Shown: in pieces, positions 47,678 to 57,322 of the stretch
Position numbering within the stretch: the first letter of the stretch is position 1
Layout of the letters: the number at the start of each line of letters is the position of its first letter
DNA from: Methanoregulaceae archaeon PtaB.Bin056
GTDB lineage: Archaea > Halobacteriota > Methanomicrobia > Methanomicrobiales > Methanospirillaceae
NCBI GenBank assembly: GCA_002067095.1
Contig: MVQD01000097.1
Location: forward strand, 1-64,000
Reading direction: 5' to 3'
Length of the DNA: 64,000 nt
The notes under the pieces: model-generated
Told to the model about the DNA's origin: nothing
Seen by the model: only the letters and a program-made list of their open reading frames with translations
The model's database searches: none
Program-made: the position numbers and the translations under genes

Positions 47678-47688
47678 GGTATTTATAG
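47678..47688 (+). promoter_or_regulatory. TATA box for the membrane-anchored protein gene
   Basis: GGTATTTATAG is centred about 28 bases before the ATG at 47711, so transcription would start at about the start codon, giving a leaderless message. The same core precedes genes at 8608 and 54381. Confidence 0.5.
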
Positions 47689-47710
47689 CACGCAGATCCC
47701 ACATTTCTGC

Positions 47711-48133
47711 ATGAGACGGGAACTCCTCATTTTCGCCGTGGTAATCTCACTCATTGCAGCCTCCGGCGCGGTTGCATACGCGCTCTTATCCGGGCCGGCA
47801 AGCGCCCGCATCGTATCGGTCAGCACCGACAAAGACCTCTATCATTCAAGGGATACCATGAAAATTTCCGTATCAATCGAGTCGGAGGGAGACCTCGGCA
47901 ACGCGACGCTGCAGCTGCGGGGCATCGAGGACCGTCATGGTGACTGCCAGCTTCACAAAGAGATACCGGTCACTGTCTCAAAAGGTTCGCACATTCAGGT
48001 CTATGACCACAAACTGCCGGCATGCTCTTCCTGCTCGGGGCTCAACGCCGGGAACTATACGATCAATGCGACCCTGGTCCAGAACGGCGTTCCGGTCTCT
48101 TACATGACCCATTCGTTCCGGCTGGAGCAGTAA
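47711..48133 (+). CDS. membrane-anchored extracytoplasmic protein of unknown function
   Basis: A 140-residue protein with an N-terminal signal/anchor (about residues 5-25) and a single beta-rich extracytoplasmic domain, apparently Ig-like: ASARIVSVSTDKDLYHSRDTMKISVSIESEGDLGNATLQLRGIEDRHG, with a Cys pair in CSSCSGLNAGNYTINATL. The DLYHSRDTM pattern resembles macroglobulin-like N-terminal Ig folds. Function unknown. A leaderless promoter is likely. It converges on the PKD protein gene. Confidence 0.6.
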   Translation: MRRELLIFAVVISLIAASGAVAYALLSGPASARIVSVSTDKDLYHSRDTMKISVSIESEGDLGNATLQLRGIEDRHGDCQLHKEIPVTVSKGSHIQVYDHKLPACSSCSGLNAGNYTINATLVQNGVPVSYMTHSFRLEQ

Positions 48134-48274
48134 TCTTCAACGTGGAGAACCTCCCCCCTCATCCTTCTCGGTCCATTGATATCTTTCCTGTCCAATTGAA
48201 CAGTGCCCAATATGGAACAGGGAGTGATACACATGTTAAAAAAAATTGGAACCGGTCCCAGCCAGGTTCATCCC

Positions 48275-50116
48275 TTACCTGTCAACGACGACCAAGTCCT
48301 TCCGGGTGGTGCTGTTGCTTGCGATCTTCCCGGTATTCCTGTCGATACCAAAGGCCGTAAGGCTGACCGAGTACCTTCCGGGACTGCGGTAGGTGTGCAC
48401 CGGGTCTGCGCTCATTGACCGGAACCCGTCCCCGAACTCGTAGACGAAGTATTTCGGGTCACCGGTGGACTTGTCGGTGAACCGCACCGTCAGGGGGGCC
48501 TTGCCGGTCGTCGGTGATGCAGAAAAGTCTGCAACGAGCGGGACAGGGGTGTCCTTCGTGACCAGGATGTGATGAGACTTTGTGAGAGTGTCTCTCTCCA
48601 CTCTCTTCGTTTCGGGGTTGAACTTCACGACCGTTTGGCTCACGTCGTAAGTTCCGGTGTTCCGGTAGGTGTGCACGGGGTTTTTATTCATTGACCGGAA
48701 CCCGTCCCCGAAATTGTAAATATACCATGTGGGTTTTCCTCTTGACCTGTCGGTGAACCGGACTGTCAGCGGGGCAGTGCCTGTCACAGGTTCGGCGTAA
48801 AAGTCAGCGAAGAGACCATCCTGAGCGCCGAGCTTCACCACCCAGTAGTCCAATCCCCCGTGATTCCCGGTGACGTCCCCGTCATTTGATGATGAGTCGC
48901 CGACCAGGAGGAATTGGCCTTCCATGGACGGGTCGGGCTTGATGGTCTGGCCCCGGTCAGATCCTGATCCGCCGAAGCATCGCTCCCACAGGATCGCACC
49001 CCTCCTGTCGAACTCCACGGCCCAGTAGTCCCCGTTCCCGGCATTTCCACTGACGTCACCATCGTTTGAATAGGAGACTCCGAGTGCCATAAAATTGCCT
49101 TCATCTGTCATCTCAAGGTCGTATGCATGATCGTAGCCGGACCCGCCGAAGCAATTCTGCGCCAGGAGGGTTCCGTCTCGACCAACCAATGCCCACCAGT
49201 AATCGAACGAGCCGTGGTTCCCGCTGACATCCCCGTCGTTTGAGTTCGAAAATCCCATCACGGCAAAGTTTTCGTCCGGGGTGACAAAGATCTCCCGTCC
49301 TTCGTCGTAGAGGCTCCCGCCGAGGCATTTCTCCCAGAGCAGGTTTCCGGCATCATCAAGCCGGAACAACCAGGCATCGTAGGAGCCGTTGTTTCCCGAG
49401 ACATCTCCGTCGTTTGAGTTCGTATACCCGATGGCGATGTACCCACCGCGGGGGTGCGGGAGTATGTTTTCTCCGAAATCATCACCGGATCCGCCGAGTA
49501 ACCGCTCCCAGGTAATGTTTGCGTTCGAATCGGTTTTTACAACCAGCACATCGTAGCCGCCGTGATACTCCGGGTTGCCGGGAACAGAGTACGACTGCCC
49601 CGTCATGATCATCCCCCCGTCAGGAGTTTCCTTGCCGTCATTGGCAAAACTGGCACTATTACCCCCGTAACACCTCTTCCAGAGGATGACTCCTTCCTCG
49701 TCGATTACCATGTTCCATATCCCGTAGTCGTACGGGTTGTCGGAGAAATCTCCGTCGTGCGACCAGGTGAACCCCGAGAGCAGCAGAGTCCCGTTACTCA
49801 GCCGCTCGATGCAGGTCACACGGTCGTCCATCGAACCTCCGATCGTCTTTGCCCATTCCTTCTCACCAGAGGCATCGAACTTGACGATCCAGACATCGAT
49901 CATCCCGTAGGAGTGCGTGATATCCCCGTCAATCGAGGTGGTCTCGCCGACCGTAATATAGCCCCCATCGGTTGCAGGCTGAAGAGAGACTGCGACATCG
50001 TCCCTGGAACCGCCGAACGATTTCTGCCATGCGATTCCAGGGCTGGCTTCAAGTGCCGGGACTGCAGCCATGCAGAACATGACAAGGAGGAAGACCCCTG
50101 CCAGAACATGTCTCAT
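48275..50116 (-). CDS. secreted beta-propeller-like protein with two PKD domains
   Basis: A 613-residue secreted protein: signal peptide (MRHVLAGVFLLVMFCMAAVPA), then seven tandem units, each containing a GGS.xD motif and an N-D-G-D-[VI] motif (FGGSRDD, IGGSMDD, YGGNSAS, LGGSGDD, LGGSLYD, FGGSGYD, FGGSGSD). Seven such units fit a seven-bladed beta propeller. Two PKD domains follow (ADFYAEPVTGTAPLTVRFTDRS and ADFSASPTTGKAPLTVRFTDKS), with repeated DNA around 48413-48435 and 48689-48711. It is a surface or secreted adhesion or binding protein. Its start overlaps the stop of the GH81-like gene by 4 bases, so they are one operon. Confidence 0.78.
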   Translation of the reverse strand: MRHVLAGVFLLVMFCMAAVPALEASPGIAWQKSFGGSRDDVAVSLQPATDGGYITVGETTSIDGDITHSYGMIDVWIVKFDASGEKEWAKTIGGSMDDRVTCIERLSNGTLLLSGFTWSHDGDFSDNPYDYGIWNMVIDEEGVILWKRCYGGNSASFANDGKETPDGGMIMTGQSYSVPGNPEYHGGYDVLVVKTDSNANITWERLLGGSGDDFGENILPHPRGGYIAIGYTNSNDGDVSGNNGSYDAWLFRLDDAGNLLWEKCLGGSLYDEGREIFVTPDENFAVMGFSNSNDGDVSGNHGSFDYWWALVGRDGTLLAQNCFGGSGYDHAYDLEMTDEGNFMALGVSYSNDGDVSGNAGNGDYWAVEFDRRGAILWERCFGGSGSDRGQTIKPDPSMEGQFLLVGDSSSNDGDVTGNHGGLDYWVVKLGAQDGLFADFYAEPVTGTAPLTVRFTDRSRGKPTWYIYNFGDGFRSMNKNPVHTYRNTGTYDVSQTVVKFNPETKRVERDTLTKSHHILVTKDTPVPLVADFSASPTTGKAPLTVRFTDKSTGDPKYFVYEFGDGFRSMSADPVHTYRSPGRYSVSLTAFGIDRNTGKIASNSTTRKDLVVVDR

Positions 50117-53100
50117 CTCGTCACCTCCACAAAGAGGGTCGCTTCACCCGTTGTCCTGTTCCCGGGGTATGCCCCGCCGCCCCCGGCCGTGGTCTTGATC
50201 GTCCCTGACGCGCTGCTGCTCACCTGGATGGTCATGTTGATAGTGATCGTGCTTCCGAGCGGGAGGTTTCCGCCGGATGGCAGCTTGTCGGGGCTCCAGA
50301 CAATCCGGGATGGCGCAATATTCTGGGGTGGATAGTTCGATGAAATGAACGTCGAGCCCGCAGGAGGCATGTCGTAGGCATCCACACCGACAAGATCCTG
50401 GGTCCCGTTGTTGTTGAGGAGGATGCTGTACGTGAGGAAACCCCCGGGCGCAACACTCGTCGCATTTGCGATGACGGAGACGTTGATCGAAGGCCCGCCC
50501 GATACCGATATCGGGATGATCCGGTTGCCTTTCACCGGGATGTTCCCTGCAGCATGGCCGGACGCTTCGGCGACCGCAGTGTACTGTCCGTTTGCGGTGT
50601 CCGGGAACCTGCCCGTAACCTGGAAGGTCCTGGTCTGCCCTGGGGAGAGAGACCCGACATTCCACCTGACTTCGTTCGCCGATACTGTCCCGGAGGGGCT
50701 GCTCGACACGTATGTCATCGTGTACGGGAGGTAGTCCGATACCGTGACCCCTGAAACAGGTCCTGAACCAGTCGCCAGGACCGTGATATTGAAGGTGACC
50801 GTGCTGCCCGGCTTCACAAGTGCCGGGGCATCGAGGGTCACGGCGAGCCCTGCGTCCGCGGGCGGCGCAGTTCCTGCGTGTGCGAACCACCCCGGCGGCA
50901 CGACAAGGTCCTGCGCGAGGGCCGCGCTTCCAGATCCCGCCTTCTGCCCTACCTTCCACCAGTTCACGTGCACGGGTTCGGGGTGCGGGTTCCATGCAAC
51001 GAATGTCACCTGGTTGTAAGGCGAGATGAACGCCGCACAGAGCGGCTGCGAGAGGCCCTTCGAGGCGGCATCAGAGGAGTACCCGAAGTACGAGGAGTCC
51101 GGGGTCCCGTACGTGTCGATCGCCCAGAACCAGTTCAGGACTTCCGATGGGCTCGTGGAATCATCGATCCGGTCTTTTACGTTATTCCACCATGTCCCGA
51201 GGTCGTAGGGGTAGTGTCCCGGGGTGGTGTTCCGCGAGGACTGGATGGTGTTCCAGTACCACTGGTATGGTGAGATGGCGATCCCTGTCGCCGAACTGTC
51301 CGTGATTCCCACAAGGGCACGCTGCTGGTTCACCACCGCGAGGTATGGCACGCCTGAGGGATCGGTCTTGTCGCAGAACCCGCCGTTCGGGGCATGGTCG
51401 AGGGCCCTTTCCATGAGTTCCACGTAATGCGGGTCCCTCCCGAACGAGAGCGTGTAGCCCGCCATCGGGAGCCACATGTTGTACATGGATGAGGTGGGTG
51501 AGATCCCGAACTGCGAGGCGGTCTGGACCACCGACTGGGGCATCTTCGGGGCAAACGAGGTGGCGTTTGGGTATCCGTCCGGCATCACCGGCCAGGAGGA
51601 CGTGACTTTCGGGTTCCCCCAGTTGTACCAGCGGTCCCACATCGTCTCATTTGGATTGTATTTCCTCGGGTCATCAGGAATGCTCACGGATGCGATATAA
51701 TCTCCGTTCCTCGACCACTTCGCAGCGGTGGGACTCGCGATCCCTGTCGTGTCAGGGACATAGGCGAGTTTTTTGTCAAACCAGTAAGCATCCGCGTTAT
51801 AGAGGTTCGTTGTGTACAGGTAGATCCCTGTATCGGCAATCTCCTCCCGGTTTGTTACCGTCCCCCACAAGACGATCCCTGCCCAGGCCTGCATTGACTC
51901 GCCAAGAGAGTTGTCGTCTTTCCCATCCTCAAGCAGGGAGCCCACGCCGACTCCGCCGCCCGGCCCGGTCTGCGGGAGCCCCTGTGTCCAGGCCTGCCCG
52001 GCCCACTGGTCAAAGAAGTTCATCTTCGAGTATTTCAGGTCTGGGTGGGAGTAATAGGAGGACGCCCGGTCCGGGTCGTAGGCGATCGACATCACGAGCT
52101 GGTCGATGAATGCACCGTACTGGTCCCTGCCCGCCCATGCCTGATCGAACCACGCGGCCTGTGCCGCCGCGGTGATCAGGTACCCGTTCTGGTAGTGGAT
52201 GTCGTTCCACTCCGTCACCGTGCCAAAGCCGTCCTCGCCCCATGGCCTCGGGTAGGTGATGTCCCCGGGCATCGGCCAGTAGCCGTATGCCGGATGGGAA
52301 TCGTCGGTATCCGGGCCCTGTGCAGGAAACATGTGGATGGTCCCGATCCTCGGGTCTGAGAGGAAGTAGTAAGGCGAGTACTGGTTCCTGGACCCGGCAG
52401 TTACCTTTTCTGTCCGGAAAGGTGTCTGATTCGTGTAGAGGGCGAAGAAGTCTTTTATCCCCGCGAGGTTCCTGGAGAGCGCGAGTTTCGGGTCGTACGG
52501 GCTCCTGAAATACTTCGCGTACCACTCGGTCCCATTCCACTTGCCAGAGGGGTTCCACGGTGTGACATTGAACTCCGTGATCCCGGTGATCTCGGGGTTC
52601 GTGGACGCGACGTCAGAGAGGCCCTTCTCGATGGCAAGCTTTGCTGACATGTACCGGACCTTCTTTGCCAGGTTGTAGGCAGCGTCCTGGTCGCCCCCGT
52701 CGATCATGGTGAAGAGCGGCGGGTCAGCGCCGAGGCTCTTCTTGGTATACCCCTCCTCGTCGTTGTTGACGATGTGCCAGAGCGGGACGCCTTCCATGGT
52801 GGCGTTCGCATCCATCACCGGCATGAAGGGGAGCAGGTTGTTGTAGACGTAGGTGGTCGAGAAGGATGAGACGGCGACCGGGAGGAGCTTTCCCTTCGCA
52901 ACCCAGTACTGGTAGTGGCCGTTGTTTATCGCCGGCATTGACGCGGTCCACTGTCCGGGTGCGGCGGGCCCGAGGGTGTCGGCCGCGAGGTTGCCGTCGT
53001 ACACCGGCAGGTTCCTTCCGTCGTTGAAGGTCTCGTACTGGTGCCGCTGGAGGAGCATCACGGTCTTTCCGGCCGTGCCGCTCCCGGCCGGTCCGCGGGT

Positions 53101-54381
53101 TGCAGTCGTCGCGGCATACGTCGTGTGGAGGAGCCCGGTCGTCCTGTCGACATGGTACGTGACCTTCGTATCCGTCACGTAGTTGAATGCGTAGGGAGCA
53201 AGAGCATGCACCCATGCCTCTGCCTCGGCGAGTGCCTGATCACGGGTCGGCACGGATGCGTCGGGGTTCGCCGACCCCCTCGGGTACGCGACCACCGGCA
53301 GCCCGGCGATCACGAAGTGGCGGGACCCTCCGGGCGAGACCGGGGTGAGCCAGACCCCGTGATCCGGGTATTCCGACAGATTGAAGACGGCGGTGTCGTA
53401 GAAGACCGCGAAGTAGTTCCAGTTCGTGGTCGTCTTGTCCGGTACCCCTCCAAGGAACGACTTGTCCTGGTTTGTCCCGACGAGGATGCACCCGAGCCCG
53501 GGGATCCCGGTATCAACCGGCGAGAGATTGACGTGCCCCCGCTCGAGGCTGAGCGTGTTGAAGGGGTTGCCGGTGTAGAACTGGAACGCCATCGATTCGC
53601 CGGCCGAAACATCCTTCCAGGTGAACCACGCAAACGGCGAGCCCTTCGCCATCGTCAGCTTCAGCTGCTCCGTCGAACCTTTCCGGTCAAGCAGGAAGTC
53701 GATATCCCAGTCACCCATCCTGTCTGCCACCAGGTTGTCGGGGAAGGCCTCCCCCCACCCCGGCTCGGTCGCATTCAGGTCGTCGGCCGGGAACACCCGG
53801 AGGCCGGAGACCCACTGCCCCTTCTGGCTGATCTCCCGGGTCTTTCCGTCCGGGGAGAACGTCGTCGCCCCCGATGTGCAGGAGTTCGGCCCGTATTCCG
53901 CGCCGTCCGCGGCCGCAGGGATCGGCATTGAGAAGACGAGCCCCTTCACCCGGCCCTGCCCGTCCACGTTCGCGTACCGGTTCCTGAATGTCAGGGAGAG
54001 AGGGTCGGCGTACAGGGTCGACTGGACAAACGGCGTTTCGACCTTCACGAATGGCTCGGAGTCGGACTTCCTGTACGCCCCTGTATAGTTCAGCGTATTG
54101 TTCGGCCAGATCGTGTAGCCTGCCCAGGAGTGGAGGCCGTACACAAGCTGCCCGTCCCTCATGTGTTCCGAGACAGGGGCCATCTCGGCGTAGATGGGGG
54201 TCGGGTTCAGACACCAGTTGCATTCGAAGAGATCGCTCCCCCGCCACCGGCAATTGTCAGCCCGCTCGGTCTGCACGTACGCGTTCCCGAGCTTGATCGG
54301 GGCTGCAGTGACGAGACTTGAGAAGGTGAAACAAAAGATGAAGAAGAGGGAGAGTATTCTGAGAAGAGGTACTCTCGACAT
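50113..54381 (-). CDS. secreted GH81-like endo-1,3-beta-glucanase with DUF11-type C-terminus
   Basis: A 1422-residue secreted enzyme: signal peptide (residues about 1-27), an N-terminal beta domain, then a helical catalytic region resembling glycoside hydrolase family 81 (FFDQWAGQAWTQG; SLGESMQAWAGIVLWGTVT; TNLYNADAYWFD). Two C-terminal DUF11-like beta domains start near residues 1170 and 1310. Family enzymes cleave beta-1,3-glucans such as laminarin. In the normally NQESxSE segment (about residue 820 here) the sequence is DDNSLGES, so one of the two Glu positions is Asn. That may mean altered activity. It is transcribed from a leaderless-type TATA promoter and followed by the propeller-PKD gene. 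Confidence 0.68.
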   Translation of the reverse strand: MSRVPLLRILSLFFIFCFTFSSLVTAAPIKLGNAYVQTERADNCRWRGSDLFECNWCLNPTPIYAEMAPVSEHMRDGQLVYGLHSWAGYTIWPNNTLNYTGAYRKSDSEPFVKVETPFVQSTLYADPLSLTFRNRYANVDGQGRVKGLVFSMPIPAAADGAEYGPNSCTSGATTFSPDGKTREISQKGQWVSGLRVFPADDLNATEPGWGEAFPDNLVADRMGDWDIDFLLDRKGSTEQLKLTMAKGSPFAWFTWKDVSAGESMAFQFYTGNPFNTLSLERGHVNLSPVDTGIPGLGCILVGTNQDKSFLGGVPDKTTTNWNYFAVFYDTAVFNLSEYPDHGVWLTPVSPGGSRHFVIAGLPVVAYPRGSANPDASVPTRDQALAEAEAWVHALAPYAFNYVTDTKVTYHVDRTTGLLHTTYAATTATRGPAGSGTAGKTVMLLQRHQYETFNDGRNLPVYDGNLAADTLGPAAPGQWTASMPAINNGHYQYWVAKGKLLPVAVSSFSTTYVYNNLLPFMPVMDANATMEGVPLWHIVNNDEEGYTKKSLGADPPLFTMIDGGDQDAAYNLAKKVRYMSAKLAIEKGLSDVASTNPEITGITEFNVTPWNPSGKWNGTEWYAKYFRSPYDPKLALSRNLAGIKDFFALYTNQTPFRTEKVTAGSRNQYSPYYFLSDPRIGTIHMFPAQGPDTDDSHPAYGYWPMPGDITYPRPWGEDGFGTVTEWNDIHYQNGYLITAAAQAAWFDQAWAGRDQYGAFIDQLVMSIAYDPDRASSYYSHPDLKYSKMNFFDQWAGQAWTQGLPQTGPGGGVGVGSLLEDGKDDNSLGESMQAWAGIVLWGTVTNREEIADTGIYLYTTNLYNADAYWFDKKLAYVPDTTGIASPTAAKWSRNGDYIASVSIPDDPRKYNPNETMWDRWYNWGNPKVTSSWPVMPDGYPNATSFAPKMPQSVVQTASQFGISPTSSMYNMWLPMAGYTLSFGRDPHYVELMERALDHAPNGGFCDKTDPSGVPYLAVVNQQRALVGITDSSATGIAISPYQWYWNTIQSSRNTTPGHYPYDLGTWWNNVKDRIDDSTSPSEVLNWFWAIDTYGTPDSSYFGYSSDAASKGLSQPLCAAFISPYNQVTFVAWNPHPEPVHVNWWKVGQKAGSGSAALAQDLVVPPGWFAHAGTAPPADAGLAVTLDAPALVKPGSTVTFNITVLATGSGPVSGVTVSDYLPYTMTYVSSSPSGTVSANEVRWNVGSLSPGQTRTFQVTGRFPDTANGQYTAVAEASGHAAGNIPVKGNRIIPISVSGGPSINVSVIANATSVAPGGFLTYSILLNNNGTQDLVGVDAYDMPPAGSTFISSNYPPQNIAPSRIVWSPDKLPSGGNLPLGSTITINMTIQVSSSASGTIKTTAGGGGAYPGNRTTGEATLFVEVTR

Positions 54382-54405
54382 GGTACGGTGAACATCGGGG
54401 AGAAT

Positions 54406-54417
54406 GGTATTTATAGG
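54406..54417 (-). promoter_or_regulatory. TATA box for the GH81-like gene
   Basis: CCTATAAATACC on the minus strand, centred 30 bases before the ATG at 54381, which would place the transcript start only a few bases upstream of the start codon. Confidence 0.5.
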
Positions 54418-54554
54418 TTGGTGGCATGATGGCAGGCAATACGTATGCAAGGCACGCTCGTTCCCGTATCTCCTCCCGTGCCACCGTCCATTCTGTACTC
54501 ATTTTTATCATATCGCAAACCACAAACCTCCATACCTCCCATTCCTACTCACAT

Positions 54555-55382
54555 ATGCGCACCGCCCGTTTTCTCCTCCTCTCCGCCATCCTGCTCATTT
54601 CCATCCTTGGAGCCGGCTGCCTGCACGAGCAGAAGACAGAGGCCGCCAATCACGAGGTCATGCTCGCAATCCTTGAAAATGCGGCCGCCGCTATCCAGGG
54701 CGCCCTTGACGGGCTGGACAAGGCAGCACTGGAAACGGCCACATCCCTTGAGAAGACCGGGATCTCCGGGGAGGATGCGGAGTCGGTGCTGAAGGTTGGA
54801 ACCTCGTCCCACCCCCTCATCCTCACCATGATCACCTTCGATGCGAACGGCACAGTCCTCGCCGCGGAGCCGGAGAGCGTGAAGGGCCTCGTCGGGCAGG
54901 ACCTCTCCGGCCAGGAGGTCGTGCAGCGGGCGCTCGCGGAAAAGCTCCCGGTGATGAGCGGCATGTTCCCGCTGGCCGAGGGGGGATCAGGGGTGGTGGT
55001 CGAGCACCCGGTCATGTCGGCGGACGGAAAGTTCCTCGGCGTGATCAGCACGATGTTCTCACCGTACGACCTGATCAGACCGGTCGCGGAGGATGCGGCG
55101 AACGGGACACCCTACACCCTGATGGTGATCGAGACCGGGGGCCACATCCTCTACGACCCGGACCCCTTCGAGGTGGGGAAGGAGACCTTCGGGGATGCGC
55201 TCTATGCACAGTTCCCGGAGATAGACCGGGTCGCACGCCACGCCGCCGCAAACCGCTCGGGATACGATACCTACTCGTTCTACGGCACAGGGTCGGGTGC
55301 GGTCGTCCGAAAAGAGACCTTCTGGTCGACTGTCGGTCTCCACGGGACAGAGTGGAGGGTGATGGTGATCGGGGAGGAGTGA
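54555..55382 (+). CDS. Cache-domain lipoprotein
   Basis: A 275-residue lipoprotein: lipobox in LLISILGAGC, then a helix and a double PAS-like (dCache) sensor fold: PLILTMITFDANGTVLAAEPESVKGLVGQDLSGQEVVQRALA, then SGVVVEHPVMSADGKFLGVISTMFSPYDLI and GGHILYDPDPFEVGKETF. The fold usually forms the ligand-binding part of receptor kinases and chemoreceptors, but here it has no transmembrane exit or cytosolic partner. It may bind small molecules outside the cell or present them to a partner receptor. Start at 54555, not the longer 54426 frame. It lies upstream of the second such lipoprotein at 55546. Confidence 0.75.
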   Translation: MRTARFLLLSAILLISILGAGCLHEQKTEAANHEVMLAILENAAAAIQGALDGLDKAALETATSLEKTGISGEDAESVLKVGTSSHPLILTMITFDANGTVLAAEPESVKGLVGQDLSGQEVVQRALAEKLPVMSGMFPLAEGGSGVVVEHPVMSADGKFLGVISTMFSPYDLIRPVAEDAANGTPYTLMVIETGGHILYDPDPFEVGKETFGDALYAQFPEIDRVARHAAANRSGYDTYSFYGTGSGAVVRKETFWSTVGLHGTEWRVMVIGEE

Positions 55383-55545
55383 GCACCCTGGCATGCCTCG
55401 GGGAATGGGTATCCGTCCCGAGAGTTCCGTGCACTTCGAGGTACCCAGGTGATGTGGACGGCATGAACGATGAATGGCTTCAGGCCTCCTCCATCTCTCC
55501 GCCCGTTCCACAACCCTTTTGCCCCGCTGCACGAACCGGTAGTCC

Positions 55546-56985
55546 ATGACTGGCAGGTACATGGCCCTTGTTGCCTTCCTCATCGCCGTGGCGATTCTCT
55601 TCGCAGGCTGTGCCGATACCACACAAATCAAAAGCGGCACCCCGGTTGGAACACCGGTTCCCTCACCGACAACCACGGTCGCGGCCTATACGCCGCCTGA
55701 CAAGATTACCACCACTCCCGAACTTGCCGAATTCGTCGCACACGCAGCGGCATTCGCACGAGAGAACGGAAGGGATGCGGCAATTGCCGCGTTCAACGAT
55801 CCGGGCGGGCCGTTCGTCATCGGTACCATCCATGTATTTGCCCTCGATTATGACGGAAATCTCCTCGCGGATGCAGGGGAGCCTGAAGTTGTCGGGACGA
55901 ACATCCTGGACATGGCCGACTCCTTCGGGATACCGCTCGTGCGAAAGCTTGCAGAGACCGCACGGTTTGGAACGGGATACGTGAGTTACACCTACCCGAA
56001 CCCTGCGAAGAACGACACGTATGAGCCGCGGATCGCCGTCGTCGAGGACGTGGACGGCACCTATTACGTGGCTTCGGCGATGTTTGCGTCCGAAGGGGAG
56101 GTCTTCCCATCTGCGAAACTGAACACGTCTGCAACGCATCCCGCTGTCCCTGACCTCGTCGCCTATGTGGAGAGCGCCGTTGCGTACGCGAAGGAACTGG
56201 GTAAAGAGAACGCCCTTCTGGCATTCAACGACCCGGAGGGGCAGTTTGTGCAGGGCGAGCTTGTCATGATGGCGTTCGACTACAATGGCACGAACCTTGC
56301 GGCACCGCCATATTCCCCCGAGCTTGTGAAATACCGAATCAACCTGATCAACTACCAGGACCCCGACGGTGTAGAGACCATCCGAGGGCTTCGGGACGTC
56401 GCAAGGGGGGGCGGGGGCTTCATCTACACGGTCGCACGGGTGGACGCAGGCGGCAGGATCATGTATATCCCGAAGATCGACTATGCCTTGCCCGTCGACA
56501 GCGAGTGGTGGGTCTTCTCCGGTATCATCGCCCCCGAATACGCCGGGGCCGCCACCGGTGACCTGGAGGGCGTCCAGCTCCGTTCCCATACACGGGAGGA
56601 GCTCTTTGACCGCGTGAACGAGGCGGTTGCCTTCGCAAAGGAGAACGGAAAGGAGAGGGCCCTTGCAGAGATCAACAACCCCGAGGGCAGGTTCGTCACC
56701 GGCGATCTCTTCGTATGGGCATCGTCGCGGGACGGCGTCCTCCTCGCCGACCCCTTCTGGAAATCAGGGATCGGGCAGAACCATTGGGAGTATACCGACC
56801 TGCACGGCATGAAGTTGACGCAGGTCGGCATCCAGGCGATGGAGGACGGTTCTGGATTCTCACACGCGCTCTTTCCGAACACCGCATTGAACGGGACTGC
56901 GGACGTGCACAAGCTCATCTACATGAAGGCGGTGGACGAGACCTGGTGGATCGGAAGCGGCATTTACGGCCTCAGGGTGGAGTGA
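55546..56985 (+). CDS. lipoprotein with three tandem Cache_2-like domains
   Basis: A 479-residue lipoprotein (lipobox in LFAGC near residues 18-22; Thr/Pro-rich linker). Three tandem single-Cache units follow, each opening with V.[AE]A.AFA.ENG...A..[AE][FI]N[DN]P.G.F at about residues 65, 210 and 360, followed by a W/F-xx-DYxGxxLAxP core. No membrane span or signalling domain is attached. The three units are diverged in sequence, so the triplication is old. It follows the Cache lipoprotein at 54555 by 163 bases. Ligand-scavenging or sensing roles are possible. Confidence 0.75.
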   Translation: MTGRYMALVAFLIAVAILFAGCADTTQIKSGTPVGTPVPSPTTTVAAYTPPDKITTTPELAEFVAHAAAFARENGRDAAIAAFNDPGGPFVIGTIHVFALDYDGNLLADAGEPEVVGTNILDMADSFGIPLVRKLAETARFGTGYVSYTYPNPAKNDTYEPRIAVVEDVDGTYYVASAMFASEGEVFPSAKLNTSATHPAVPDLVAYVESAVAYAKELGKENALLAFNDPEGQFVQGELVMMAFDYNGTNLAAPPYSPELVKYRINLINYQDPDGVETIRGLRDVARGGGGFIYTVARVDAGGRIMYIPKIDYALPVDSEWWVFSGIIAPEYAGAATGDLEGVQLRSHTREELFDRVNEAVAFAKENGKERALAEINNPEGRFVTGDLFVWASSRDGVLLADPFWKSGIGQNHWEYTDLHGMKLTQVGIQAMEDGSGFSHALFPNTALNGTADVHKLIYMKAVDETWWIGSGIYGLRVE

Positions 56986-57322
56986 GGCGCTCCCTTTATT
57001 TCTGGGGAAAAGAGAGGCTCTTTTTCATATCCTTTTTGATACGCACGGGAAGGAGGACGTTTTCTCCATCCCGCGCCTCATGGGATGCCATAGGTCTCAC
57101 GGAAGTCGGCCCATGAACTCTCCGCACTGCGGGTCAATTGGGTTAAAGCGAGAGGGCCTGAACGGCGGGCAAGAGTTGGCATGCCTTTCGGCCTGCACCC
57201 GATCCCCCAGGCAGCACAACGGGTACATCTGGTATGTAACCACTGTCCCTTAAGAAGGATTTTTTTAGCCATCCCAACTCGCAATGCATCTTTATTTCCT
57301 CCCCTGCACCAGTATTGCCAGT
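56986..57322. other. gene-free interval
   Basis: 337 bases without a supportable gene. It has T-rich stretches (ctctttttcat and cctttttgat at 57015-57041) that probably end the Cache lipoprotein transcript, and an AT-rich element (ctttattt, about 57289) that probably promotes the next gene. Confidence 0.5.
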
